NCBI GenBank assembly: GCA_034359265.1 | Contig: CP136890.1 | Location: forward strand, 34,328,501-34,392,500 | Direction of reading: 5' to 3' | Source: Canna indica | Taxonomy: Eukaryota; Streptophyta; Magnoliopsida; Zingiberales; Cannaceae | DNA: 64,000 bases | In this document: one piece after another, positions 34,553 through 46,355 of the stretch | Position numbering within the stretch: position 1 is the first letter of the stretch | Layout of the letters: the number at the start of each line of letters is the position of its first letter | Position numbers and translations under genes: made by a program | Notes under the pieces: model-generated | Told to the model about the DNA's origin: nothing | Databases searched by the model: none | Seen by the model: only the letters and a program-made list of their open reading frames with translations

Positions 34553-36761
34553 ATTACATCCCCGCTTTGGTTTATCCCTAGATAAGGGACCTCGCCTAGG
34601 AGAAGTTCAACTAGCAACAGAACAATAATAACAAGTGTACGAAATTTAAATTACAACCAGATTCACTACTCAATTTCAAAACAACAGTCCAACATCACAA
34701 ATAATGAAAGTTCAATAGTCCATCTAGGAAAAAGAGATCAAAGTTCAGTCCAAAAGTCTAAACAAGTCCAATAGTTAATAGAATTTAACAGTTCAACTAA
34801 AGGGATAAGAAACTAAGATAGCATGCGGAAGACGTCTCCTCCTCTAATACTCTAGCTACCCCATAAGGAAATGTCGTCATACCTGAGGGTCTGAGGCAAA
34901 AACAACAACAATCAGCAGAAGGCTGAAGAGGATTTCAACAATATGCTATTATGTCATGGTATTCAACAGAAGTTATGATTCAACAAGTATGTCAACTATT
35001 ATCTACATATGTGCAAGGTCATAGACTCAATCAAGAGCGTAGTGGACATTGGGTTCCCCCGCACTCTCGCACCTCCAAGAATGGCACCTCAAGCCCGCTC
35101 CAGCTGGAGATGCGACTATCCAAATAGGTAGTCCGCCGACGTCTAACACCTCCACGGCACACATGCACCCGTGTGGTAAATAGGTGATCACCGATGTCAC
35201 TTGCCCTACACCTCAGGCAATAATAAATATTGTCCAGGGCCACCGCCCAATAGTAGATCAACAATGCAACATGTCAATGACTTACACTAGTACAACTCAA
35301 CTAATGAAGAATGTTAGTAATCATGACATCATATATGAATTAAATATATAAACGACTACATAATGATGTTACCCACAGATACGACATGCAACTTTCTTTA
35401 CTAGCATCCTCAACTAATAAGCATATGAAAATATCATGCTTCAACATGTATCAATAATATGCATAAGGAGCTTCAACGGTAGTAGATATCAATTTTCAAC
35501 GGAATAGAACAACAAAATAATATTTCGACATAGGGTAACAATCGATCTTGGATGGGATTCATCTTATCAAGAATAATACACAAAACAACTCTGATTGAAT
35601 CATAAAAACATTTAAAATAACGTTTTCCGGCTCGGCATGCAAAACGAGGCAATGAATACCTACTATTTTCAACATCTGAAAGTCAAACGGTGAAACTGAC
35701 TTCACCAATAATTTAAGGACGCCGAGTAAGTACAAATTCATATATAATATGACTAATTTTGACCAACTATAAATCCTCAAAATAATATTTCAAATATCAA
35801 CGACTATTCCAAAATAATAACTTAATTAAGTTTCGGTTACAACATTCGTAACAGTGCTATAATCCATAAATCACTACTTAACTGCAATGAAACCAACTAC
35901 ATTACATAAAGCCAACTCATTATATATAATAGCGTTATTTATCTAAAACAGTTACTAAATAATAATAACCCGATATATATAAAGATAACACTATTACAAA
36001 CTATATAACGCTGATATAATCTACTCCTTCACCTCTTCACCCAAATTATTCACCAGCACCTCCTCTATCTCACCGCCACCGCCACTTGTTGGATCCGACC
36101 GGCGATGGTGGTTCGCCGATCGACACCACCGATCGTCGCCGCCCCTACAAACAGGCGATGACAAGAGCGAGGCGGCGACGGTCCCAGATCCGGCCGGTCG
36201 CGCCCCTCGCGTGATGTCGCGCTCACAGCGACTCGCGATGTCGTGCCTGGCGACACCGCGTTGACAAGGCCGATCGGGTCTCCAGCTCGGTCTGCGAGCA
36301 GTCCGCCGACCGAAGCAACGACGAAAAAAAAATCTCAATTCGACAACAATATCTCAGATCGAAAAATTTCAATAACCAAGAATACGTCAAATCTTGGAGG
36401 AACAACAAGAGATTTCAGATCTGAAAATCTACAAAACATCCATGCGAAATCTCATCCTAAACCGAGGTTACCCTACACGAAAAGGGAAAGAGAGGAGTAG
36501 GGCGGGAATCCTACCTCAATGTCCACCAACTCCGGATAATTTCCGGATTCTTCAAAGTCGCACACCGCCGCTACGATCCGCCACGTGCTCTCGATCTCCG
36601 TGGTACACGTCGGCAACAACTACGAGACAAAAAGGGATTAGGGCGACTTAAATAAGTGATTAATCACACCCTTTTACAAAAATACCCCCGAACATCAATT
36701 ATTACAAAACAGTCCCCCGACTACTAATATTAATCATTTAATTAATTTTCAGGGCTTAACA
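34553..36761 (-). mobile_element. Solo-LTR-like insertion, 2.2 kb, TSD ATAGC(T)
   Basis: ATAGCT occurs on both sides (34547-34552 and 36762-36767). Read on the minus strand the insert begins TGTTAAGCCCTGAAAATTAA, like a Gypsy LTR, and ends GCGGGGATGTAATA. Neither a primer-binding site nor gag/pol motifs are inside. Its overall plan (T-rich start, GC-rich promoter-like part at 36020-36330, long AT-rich tail) resembles the LTRs of element J. The short GC-rich open frames are not genes. Confidence 0.6.
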
Positions 36762-36900
36762 ATAGCTCTAGCTGATGCATCTTGAGATATGATCTGGATT
36801 TCATACCATAAATAACCAATGGTGATGAACTATTATGAATTTTCGATATACAATTTCTTGCTTTCACAATGACTGATCTCCTCAAATAAAGAAATGCTGC

Positions 36901-37338
36901 TTTCCACGCTCATTTATTTTCTGCTTGCTCCTTCACTCGCCGTGGCTGGAAGTGCAACCTGTCAATTATAAATTCACCCTTTGTATCTCTCGGGTTTGCT
37001 CACTCACCGCATACTGCTATTGGTGTTGGGAAGGCTCAGTTGTGATTGATGTTAATCTGGAGTTGGTTCATTTGGTTTGAGAAGAATTCAAGAGCGTTTC
37101 AGAATGTTTGTTCTAGTTCTCAGGAACTTGCTTTACGTGTCGGCGGCAAATTTCTTTAGATTATGTTCTTCCTAATTGTTTGCTGAATCTGTTAGGGAAG
37201 TTGTGGGGTTTATTGTTTATTCTTTTTTACTTGTTTTTGGTTGTTTTTGTATTTGATTACTTTATCTACTTCTCACCTATCACTGTAACTCTTCATTACT
37301 TATGAATGGTATGCAGTTTCCTTCTCAAAGAAAAAAAA
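36901..37338 (+). mobile_element. 5'-truncated LINE end with poly(A), 13-bp TSD
   Basis: AAAGAAATGCTGC is repeated at 36888-36900 and 37339-37351, the second directly after a run of A. The tail ('cattacttatgaatggtatgcag' then A-rich) is like the 3' ends of plant L1 LINEs. It holds no useful reading frame. It sits in the presumed intron of the captured transporter gene. Confidence 0.8.
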
Positions 37339-37856
37339 AAAGAAATGCTGCATTCATATAATTGGGAAGTGGGAACTTCTTTTGCAAGGTTTGCTTTACA
37401 ATAGTTAGAAATTTGATTTAAATTTTAGATGATGAAACAAAGCCTAAATTTGTAATGAATCCACTATTTAATCTTTAAGTCGTAAAATGGAGTTTCAGAG
37501 GTACATATCTATCTATCTGGCATTGCACAGGTCTGTTTTTAGTTCTTGAGAAATGCTTTCTTTTCTAACTACTTAACATTTTCATGCTAGGCAATAAAAT
37601 CCTAGTATTGTGAAGTTTCATTGAGCATTTTGTTCTGTTATGTTGAATCTATGTTCATGCTTCTATTTCTGTATGTTTGTATTACTATTGTTGCTAATAT
37701 AAAGGTACTCAAGTTCCCTACCAATAAAAAATTACGTAATCAATCTTTTTTATTTCTGGAAAGGTTTCTTATATAAAATGCTTTGCTCAATTATGTAAAC
37801 TTGCTAACTTTTTACATATTTTATTCTAAATATTTTTTTTGTTTTCCATCTTTGCA

Positions 37857-37974
37857 GTTTGGCCATTGACTGCATTAGGGATTGAGCCAAAGTTCACGAT
37901 ACCTCGCTCTGTTAAAATGGATGAAGTAGTCCTTGCTAATGGGTTTGTGGGGAGTGTACTTTCAGATTACTTCT
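37857..37974 (+). pseudogene. Captured SLC35F5/EamA-like transporter exon 2
   Basis: After TTTGCAG, the frame reads [20 protein letters not shown] and then [19 protein letters not shown], ending at a GTACAT donor. This is a conserved segment in plant SLC35F5-like transporters. The frame is open across the whole exon and both splice borders look usable. Confidence 0.75.
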
Positions 37975-38036
37975 GGTACATGTCTGACAGAGTGTTGATG
38001 AATTATATGCTTGTAGTTTTTATATAATTACATTAG

Positions 38037-38128
38037 GCATGTCGCTTACCATACCACTTGCGATGGTAGCTGATATGGTTATTCACGGTCAACACTATTC
38101 GGCAGTCTACATCCTTGGATCGGTCCAG
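38037..38128 (+). pseudogene. Captured SLC35F5/EamA-like transporter exon 3
   Basis: After ATTAG, the frame reads MSLTIPLAMVADMVIHGQHY and then SAVYILGSVQ, ending before GTAATT. In the intact family this follows a segment like ALSVVWTTPLVATLG, which is absent here; the 62 bases between exons 2 and 3 are intron-like. The gene is therefore incomplete, although a short spliced transcript is conceivable. Confidence 0.75.
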
Positions 38129-38280
38129 GTAATTCTTCTAAGTGGATGTTGTTTTTACATGATCATCTTGGTTCCCAATCATTATACACACATTTCTTAC
38201 GACTCTCATAGTTCCATTCGACAGTATAACACAACTCGACTTTTCAGTCAACTCTTAATTTGCAATCAATATATTCACCT

Positions 38281-38321
38281 TCATCTTCACCTCCACCTCC
38301 ACCTCCACCTCCACCATCTTG
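38281..38321. repeat. (CACCTC)n microsatellite
   Basis: About six hexamers of CACCTC in the 3' part of element H, past the last captured exon. Confidence 0.85.
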
Positions 38322-39007
38322 GTTATTATTTTCATCTTGGTTGTTAATTTTGTTACGAAAATTTAACTTTTGTTAGGAAAGATTTGACTTTTAGTAAGGT
38401 ATGATATGTATTTTTGTATTTGTTTGATACACTATATATTCGATTGTAGATGCTTGATACTAGTTGTTTTGGTTATGAAAATGACAATATTATTTGATTT
38501 TGGTTATGAAAATATGAGTTTAATTTTCTTGAGTGGTTGTATACATATTTGTGTGATTGGATAATCAGAAATTTGATATGTGTGATTGGTTTCTTGAATG
38601 GTTGTATATAGGAAAATATGAGTTTTAATTATGAAATTTCATATGGGTTGTATATAGGATATTTTGATTATAAAATGTATTACCAACGAAGATCCCCATT
38701 GATATTACCAATGCCTATCACTTAGTATTACCGACGATAGTATATTTGTTGGTAATACCTATGAATAATACCAACGGTTCTTTTCGTTCGTATTACCAAC
38801 GGATTAATTACTCCGTTGGTGAAATCTATTGGTAATACCAACGAAAGTGTATCTGTTAGTATTACCAACATATATAATAATATATGTTGGTAATACCTAG
38901 TATGGCAACACCAACGACAATCCGTTGGTAATAGTATACCAACGGATTTTTGAGTATTACCAACAGATTTAGTCCGTTGGTGATACCCTATTTTTTTTAT
39001 AGTGTCA

Positions 39008-40179
39008 TTATATTATCTCGGCTTGCTTAGCTTAGAGGATGAGCACCATTGTAATATGATACTTGGTTTTTTTTCTCTATGGGCTTCTCCATGATTGGCA
39101 ACCTCTCCTCTCCTTTTCTCCAAATATCAGACCACCAATTTATATATTGGGTCGTGGTAACTGGCAAACCTTCAGCATATTCATTATATATAGTGCATAT
39201 TCATTATATATAGTGGTGGTTTAGGTTGAAACTTCCTAATTATATCGGTAGAAAAAAACATATTTTAGTCTATAGGATATGCTTTGTGTTGTACATGGTT
39301 TATGGCTCATTCATATATGTGATGAATCATTTTGTTGCATAGCGCAAGCCCACATGGTTTAAACTCAAATAGTGATACATATTGTATAAGAGCAACAATT
39401 ACTTGCAGTGCGTACACACACTAGGTCCTGCACATCCCAATGATCTCTAGTCCCACAAAGACATTCATGGATTCCCATCTTTGGGGGATCCGGTGATCCC
39501 ATCTACAAGTGATAAGTCTAACTTGATAACAATGTCACCCAGTAGGTTTGAATAGTCCTACATAACTCATGGGGCTAGGCTTTGCATGAGATATGGATTA
39601 CAAACTTCCATCCTACCTTGATTAGTCAGTAGTCCTTTTTCGGACATAGCTCAATTTATTTCTAGCTTAAGTCATGACACAAAGAGACAAGTCCGAAAAT
39701 ATTTGATAATCTTCGAAAACAAAGGAAGACAATGCATTACAAGATCATTACAATAAATTACACAAAGCAAATGAACAGAAGGATAGGCCATAAATAGTGT
39801 AAAAAAGTGAAACTATCTAATCATTTCTCCAAAATTTCATTTTATCTTGTAAACGTAATCTAGTAAGTTATTATGGCAAAATATCATGCTTCCAATCAAC
39901 TATGAAATGTATTAAAAAAGAAAAATGGTATATTTATGTCATCTAAAACAAGGGGGAAATGGATTCGGTAAAGTCTGGAGCCCGCGCTCCTTGGAGAGAA
40001 AAAAAAATGAAAACACCCAAAACTGCACAAGCTGATTTTTTTCTGCTTGTATTCTATAGAATGTGGAACTGTGAAATCAAGAAGAGGAGAAACCTAATTT
40101 TTGGCCACGCACCAGATGATTTACGATATGAGAACCCGAGGTGTTCCCTTTACAAACTCATAACCCTTGTCTCCAATCT
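39008..40179. other. Unassigned sequence between CACTA H and the LINE
   Basis: AT-rich sequence with no long open frame, terminal repeat or RNA gene that I can support. A direct repeat 'catattcattatatatagtg' lies near 39180-39215. The frame at 39959-40183 is short and lysine/arginine-rich and not recognised. Confidence 0.5.
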
Positions 40180-40678
40180 TTGACCAGATGACATCGGATG
40201 GACAATCTGGTGGTCAAATCCTGTCTGGACGTCCTCCCTCTTGAGCACCGATCGATATTTTATCGCTGCTAGACTTACTCATCGTTTTGGATGCGGCATT
40301 TTTATGACCGCTGGCGTTTAAGGACCGCCACATCGCCCACAACGCTCGGCTTTCAATTCTTTGCTGAAATGCGAGATTTCCTTCTAAATGCGGATGACAA
40401 TTTCATCATCGGAGGCTATTTTAATGTGACTCTAAATGATTCCGAACGACTCAACTGTCATGGCTCCCTTCGAGATGCCACCCAATTCTCTAGTCTTATA
40501 GCTGACTATGCAATCTCCCTCCCTGCGGCCTCAAGTATGCCTGGTCAAACAACTAGGCTTCCCCAAGTATGGCAAGACTCGACCGCATATTGGTCACCGA
40601 GCCTTTTCTCCAACTACTCCCTCTCACAACGGTCATTAGTTGTCCAAAGAAACTATCGGACCACAACTCACTCATCCT
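40180..40678 (+). pseudogene. LINE ORF2 endonuclease domain, partial
   Basis: Frames carry WWSNPVW, then FIIGGYFNVTLNDSERLN (the GDFN motif of AP-endonuclease-like domains, with Asp changed to Tyr), YAWSN, LDRILVT and the terminal SDHNSLIL. At least two frameshifts are needed to join them (near 40310 and 40535). The catalytic Asp is lost. The sequence stops at the Copia F insertion and resumes at 52081. Confidence 0.8.
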
Positions 40679-40921
40679 TATTGGAACTAGGAATTGATGC
40701 AAGCAAATCAAGAATGATTCATTTAACAATGATATCGTTTACATCAGGTTTTATAGGCAATAGAGCAAAGAATAAAAAAAACAGACGTGATTGATCGTGG
40801 GAAATCAGGAGCATGAAGACATGACTATGAGCTCAGATCATGGCACGAGCTCTCAGATATTTTGGAGCTGATGTGACTACGAGAAGCTTCTAATGGTTGA
40901 ATTAAATTAACTCCACTAATA
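40679..40921 (-). repeat. 3' LTR of Copia F
   Basis: It pairs with 51841-52080. By eye the pair differs by about twelve substitutions, all transitions, plus two small indels. A polypurine-like stretch (GCAGGGGGAT on the minus strand) precedes it at about 40922-40931. Confidence 0.95.
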
Positions 40922-40929
40922 TCCCCCTG

Positions 40930-41409
40930 CTAGATGGGCCATCCAACAACGCCCATCTTGTTCCGATGATCCAAAAATAGTGTTGTTGTTGTGGGTTTTG
41001 TTAAGGTGTCAGCTAGCTGTAACTTGGCAAGAATGTGACAAACTGAGATAAGCTTTGCTTCAACTTGATTTCTGACAAAATGGTAATCAAGTTTGATGTG
41101 TTTCATCCTGCTGTGACTGCTCAGCTGATTAGTTAAAATTGTTGAACCCAGGTTGTCACAGTATAGTATCGGAGTGGGGAGAGGGAAGTATTTGAGCTCT
41201 CGGATCAGATGAATAAGCCATGTGACCTCAGCAGCTGTCTTGGCAAGGGATACGTACTCGGCTTCAGTCGAAGATCTGGAAATACTTCTTTGCTTTTTGG
41301 AGCTCCAATTGATCGGAGAATTGCCGAGAAAGATTATATATGCACCTGTGGAGTTGCGATCGTCATAGTCTCCTCCCCAATCTGAATCTGAGTATGCTTC
41401 AATGAGGAA
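40930..41409 (-). pseudogene. pol: Copia F RNase H domain
   Basis: AYSDSDWGGDYDDRNSTGAY carries the first catalytic Asp. INWSSKKQRSISRSSTEAEY, ILYCDNLGSTILTNQ and RMKHIKLDYHFVRNQVEA follow, the full Copia RNase H motif set with an open frame. The upstream part, linking to RT at 48235, is separated by the CACTA D insertion at 41410. Confidence 0.9.
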
Positions 41410-42344
41410 CACTACTGGAATAACGAGTATCACCAACGGTCAGATCTGTTGTTATGTCGTTACTGAAGACCATCAGCAGCGGCCAGCAACGACTGCACCC
41501 ATTACAACGCAGTCGTTGCAGAAGATCGCATACCTGATAACTTAGCAATGGATCTGCAACGATCGCTCAAGCCGTTGTTAATTGTATTATCAGCAACGGT
41601 TCCGCAACGGTCCATAGCCATTGTTGATACGTTATCATCAAAGGCTCAGCAACGAGGCGTTGTTGTTGTTGATATTTATATCAACAATGATTCCTCAATG
41701 ACACTTCGACTATTGCGAATATTGCCATCAGCAACGGCTCGACCGCCGTTGCAAAGCCCTTACTGAAAGGTTGTTCCTAAGCTGTTGTTGTAGTTCATCA
41801 GCAACGGCTTTGAGTTTGTGGCCCAAGAATTACGATACATTTTCAGCAACGACGTTGACACGGATGACCGTGGGAAAGCCGTTGCTGATTATGTTAACCT
41901 ATAACTGAGAAATTTTAAAATTAGAAAATTCCATTGATAGATTTATAACCTAATACATAACTCACACACTCATACACACATCCATTCAGATACACATACA
42001 TTCACATACACATCACATATACACCCAGATATACATCAAAATAATTATACTTATAATTATAATTATCCACAATCGTATAAAAAATATACGAAATCAAAAC
42101 TCACTACTAGAAATTAGTTATTCGGCAACGGCCGCTCAAGCCGTTGCTATTTGCAACGGCGTTCGTACGGCCGCTCAAGCCGTTGCAGATATGTTGTATC
42201 TGCAACGGCTTTCTAACGGACATGCGAGCCGTTGCAGATATCAATTACCTTAGCAATGACTTTCTAACGGACTAGTGAGTTGTTGCTGATGATTAGATTA
42301 TCAGCAACGGCGTTCTAACGGTTAAGTGAGTCATTGCTGATAAG

Positions 42345-42353
42345 TTTATATAG
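42345..42353 (+). promoter_or_regulatory. Probable TATA box of CACTA C
   Basis: TTTATATAG after the left subterminal repeats, in the same context as in elements A and B. Confidence 0.5.
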
Positions 42354-43136
42354 GGCACGCGCCCACGCCCGCCCCTTCCTCCTTCTTCTTCCTCTTCCTC
42401 TGTTGTCGCCGCCCGCTGCCAGCGCCGACGCCACCGCTGCCGAAGTCACCGCCCCGTCGTCGACCGCCGCCGCCACCCCGTTTGTTCCAGGTATTCCTCG
42501 TCGCCCCTCGCCCCTTCCTTCCCATTCAATCCGGTCAAAACCCTAAATATAGGATTTCGGCCGGTGGCCGCGGCCGGATAGTTGTCCAGTGTCCGAACAC
42601 TGGACTCCGACGTCGGAAATCAATTAATTATGGATTTTAATTAATTATTTAATTTTTTAATTTATAGATTAATTTTTAGATTAATTTTTAGGGTTTAGAT
42701 TAATTTTTAGATTAATTATTATGATTTATATTAATTTTTAGATTAATTGTTATAGTTTAGATTAATTTTTATATTAATAATGGTATGTTAATTATTTAAA
42801 TTAATTAAAATGTTTTAGATTAATATTAATTAATTAGTTAAAATGTTAATTAGTCCGGAGTCGTCCTTAGTGGACTCGCGCCGGAATCGTCCACTTCGGA
42901 CTCGTGCCGGAATTGTCCACTTTGGACTCATGTCAGACTTGTCTACTATGGACTCGAACTGACTCGAAACATTTAGAAAATAATCATCCATCCGACGAGT
43001 TGATACATTTCACGTACGCATCAACAAGTTGGATATGATTTAACAAAATCTTAGATCCGTTCGGGGGTTGTATGTTCGTGTAATAGAAGTACGTAGATGA
43101 TCTTTTATACGACGTACAACCCTTGAATTGTCTCTG

Positions 43137-43367
43137 ATTGGACAATTTGGGAATATAGTTATTTGTATTGCACTTAGTTTTTGCTTTTAACCGTTAACTT
43201 ATTCTAAATTTCGGCAACATCTCTCTTGTTCTCCGATACGCGCCTAGATGATATGCGTATTCAGAGAACTGTAGGGAGATGTTGCCGAAATTTAGAATGA
43301 AGTTAACGGTTAAAAGAAATACTTAGTGCTATATGAATAACATAAATCCCGAATGGAATAGGACCAT
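43137..43367 (+). other. Long hairpin in CACTA C
   Basis: This is the counterpart of the B hairpin at 22856-23099. The stem section TTTTAACCGTTAACTT pairs fully with AAGTTAACGGTTAAAA. At the same position B has CTG opposite CAG where C has CCG opposite CGG, a paired change that keeps the stem. Confidence 0.75.
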
Positions 43368-43409
43368 CTCACCTAAAAGCATTAACCGAAGAAATTGTCA
43401 TTGATCGAC

Positions 43410-43985
43410 AGAATCACGTTGGCTGTACCGACGTCTTGATCGTGGAGCTTTAACGAATGAGTTTCGATTATGCGTAACTTACTTCCTAAATTTCGCCTAT
43501 TCGAATCGTAAATTCGTTAGCATCGGTGATAAAATTCGATGTTCGTGCCGCATTTGCTTGAATGAATGATTTTTGGATCGGAAACGGTCACTCTGCATCT
43601 ATTTAGCAAAGGATTTGCACAAGATATTTTCTATGGACTTGTCACAGGGAGTCACGTAAAGTCGGGACGTCGAGCAATCCTGTCGTTCAGACACATGGTG
43701 AATCTTCCTCTGCTAGTTTTTCTTCATCCAGTCAATCTAATTCCTATAGAACTATGATACTTGATAGTCTTGGGGTCAATTCCACATGAATGATAATGTC
43801 GATCGGCTAGTTACTGAGACGTCAGTGCCACCAGATACTACAGGTGTTGATATCACAGAAGTACAAACTGCGGTAGAGATTGAATTGTCGAATAAAGAAG
43901 CTGCAAAATTTTACGAGATGTTGAAAGCTACCGATGAACCTTTGTATTAGAATTGTCCTAAATACTCAGATGATGAGGAATAATT
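43410..43985 (+). pseudogene. TNPD remnant of CACTA C
   Basis: The N-terminal TNPD region is partly recognisable (FLDRETVTLHL-like and ATDEPLY), with frameshifts and a stop at the position of B's 'LYEN'. It then jumps to the last codons of the acidic tail (SDDEE) and the stop at 43981. The central transposase domains are absent. Confidence 0.75.
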
Positions 43986-44058
43986 GTAAAGTATATCTTA
44001 TATTAAATATATCTTTACTATATATATAATAATCTAATTATATGTCTATTCGACAGAT

Positions 44059-45576
44059 ATGTTTGGTCGTGGTTATCGTCGCAGGAGAGCTTCGGAGTCT
44101 CCGATCGGTGAGACTCCAGCACTTACTCATGCTGCTGATTCTCCTGTTGTTGATCCTCCTGCCGATGATATTGCCGAGGCTAGTACATCCAGACGCAGGC
44201 ACGCGGGCCGAACAGGTGGCACCCTCCACCAGCCGCAGAGTCACGTAGATTCATTAGCATGATTGGGGAGCAATAATATATCATGAATTATGAATCATTA
44301 CAAATAAATTATATCATAATATAATATTAAATTTTATTTTTGTTGTGCAGGTTCGAGCAAAAAGAAGTGCCAAGGAGCATTTCTTCTACCATTCGACGAT
44401 ACATGCACGGGGCATGGCCCACGTGGTCTCACGTGCCCAGTGAGCACGTCGACATGCTATGGCGCGAGTTTGAGGCATGTATTAATTTTTTATATATATA
44501 CATGTATGATGATTAATATTAGTACTGATATTATTGTTTTGTAGGCTCGCTATACATGGGCCGAGGACCAGAGGCCCTTCATTTACGCTGCCTGGGAGGC
44601 TATTTCCCGGGCGAGGTACAACGGGCAGCTGGAGCAAGCCCGGTCCCAGGCGATGGCCCGAGCTAGGACCACTAACATCGTAGAGACTCGGGGATACGAT
44701 CCCGATTGGATTACTCCGGATATATGGGACTAGCTCGTGGCATTATGGTCGATGGATCGATGGCAGGAGGTTTCTAGGACTGCGGCTTGAAATCGCATGT
44801 CGGAAGGAGGAGCGCGTCACACTGGCGGCTCTATTGCATTTGTAGTGCACGCAAACCGTTTGGTAAGTATACCTTACTTTTAATTATATATTTTATTTGT
44901 TACTCTGTGTACTAATTAATGTATTTGTTTTATAAATGTAGACGACGGTGTTGGACGACGGGATTGTCCAGCGACCCTCCTCGATGGCGGTGTTTGAGCG
45001 GACTCACCGTCGAGTACATGGGATAGGGGAATACATTGACAACCGCGCTGCATACATTATGGTAAATATATTTGTTTAAATTATTCATTATTTATTTATA
45101 GTTTAAGTTTTAAGAAAAATATGAAACAAAAAATCAAACTCGAGTAGGAGACCTACACTCAGACGGTGGTGCAGCGCGGGGGCACCCCCGAGGACTTTGA
45201 CACATGAGCGTGGGTCGAGGCTGCAGATGGCTGGGACCACGGCCGCGTATATGGCTTTGCAGATAGTGGTCATGCGCGAGCCGTGCTAGGCCCGCTTGGG
45301 GCACCGACCCCTCCGGTCGCTGGTGAGCGGTCGTCCACCTCCAGGTCCAGTTATGATCATAATACCAGGATAAGGATACTAGAGGAGACGGTCGCGCATC
45401 AGAGTCAAATGATGGCGGAGATGCATGCTATGCTACGCAATATCTCAGCTCATACCGGAGCAGGCATCCCCTCAGCATCATCTGATCCATCGTCCTCGAG
45501 TCAGTCCACGCCGGTGTACACCCAAGCACTCCAGACCCCGCCATATGATCCAGACCATCCTCCATCGTCATCGTAA
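44059..45576 (+). pseudogene. Transposase_24-type gene of CACTA C, broken
   Basis: Exons match those of B: 44059-44271, 44351-44474, 44545-44862, 44942-45061 and 45148-45576. Lesions include TAG at 44731-44733 where B has CAG, a TGA shortly after (GCTTGA against GCTAGA), and a TGA at 'GACACATGAGCG' near 45213. The C-terminal tail is shorter than in A and B but ends the same way (DPDHPPSSS). Confidence 0.85.
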
Positions 45577-45755
45577 GATTTATTGTTTTTTTTTATATTG
45601 ACTTTGTTACTTAGATACTATACTTGATTAATTTGTTTTGTTTGGATATTGATATTTCAAATTTGCATTTGAATAGTTTTTATACAATTGTGGATAATTA
45701 TAAATATAAGTATAATTGTTTTGATGTATATCTAGGTATATTTGTGATGTGTGAA

Positions 45756-45813
45756 TGGGTGTATGTATGGGTGTATGTATGGGTGTATGTATGGGTGTAT
45801 GTATGGGTGTATG
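45756..45813 (+). repeat. 12-bp tandem repeat, about 5 copies
   Basis: GGGTGTATGTAT repeated about five times in the 3' untranslated region of element C. Elements A and B have related but unexpanded GTGTGTATGAG sequence at this place. Confidence 0.85.
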
Positions 45814-46355
45814 GGTGTGTGAGTTATGTATCAGATAATGTATCAATGTATTAATAGAAATTTTAAATTTTAAATTTTTTCAGTTGTAGGTTTTAGTCAT
45901 CAGCAACGGCTTTCCCACGGCGGTCCGTGGGAAAGCCGTTACTAAAAGTGTATTGTAAGTCGTTGCTGATGTCATACAGCAACGGCTTAGCAACGGTCTT
46001 TCACTAACGGGTTTGCCACGGACACAGGATCGTTGCTAATAATATTATCAGCAACGGCCCCGTGTCTATGGCAAAACCGTTGCTGATAATATTATTAGCA
46101 ACGGCCCGAGCGGCCGTTGCTGATCCGTTGCTAAATTATCAGCAACGCATTTTTCTGCCACAGATCCGTTGCAACGGGCCGAGCCGTTGCAAGCCGTTGC
46201 TGATGCCCATTATTCCAGTGGTGACTATTGTATCAACACGATACGAAAATATCCAAGTAACAAGTCACAAAACAAGTATCTCTAAGATATCCAAGTAACA
46301 TGTATATAACAAGTCAATATCCAAGTCAATCAAGTCATAAAACAATAAAAGCTCA

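Larger units (their letters stand above)
32889..39004 (+). mobile_element. CACTA element H with captured gene exons, TSD TCA
   Basis: CACTACAAGAAAATAGG starts at 32889, and the far end reads CACTATAAAAAAAATAGG on the minus strand. TCA is duplicated at 32886-32888 and 39005-39007. Subterminal regions repeat TACCAACG/CGTTGGTA (32935-33000 and 38680-38990), a family distinct from A-D. No transposase gene is present. The interior instead has a GC-rich leader (33110-33240) and exons of a membrane-transporter gene, so this is a gene-carrying, non-autonomous CACTA. Two later insertions (34553-36761 and 36901-37338) enlarge it. Confidence 0.9.
42102..46223 (+). mobile_element. CACTA element C, 4.1 kb, TSD ACT
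   Basis: CACTACTAGAAATTAG starts at 42102 and the right end is ...CATTATTCCAGTGGTG. ACT flanks it (42099-42101 and 46224-46226). Compared with B it lacks the TNPD body: sequence matching B up to about 23715 joins that matching B from about 26644. It retains the TATA-like site, leader, hairpin and a broken second gene. It is inserted in CACTA D and is the youngest layer of this stack. Confidence 0.95.

Noticed and set aside
36021..36338. Arg/Pro-rich open frames on both strands
   Set aside because: GC-rich part of an LTR-like insertion; no conserved domain and opposite-strand overlap.
40291..40794. A 167-residue open frame as one gene
   Set aside because: Its first part is LINE endonuclease and its last part is the Copia F LTR; it is a chance fusion across an insertion border.
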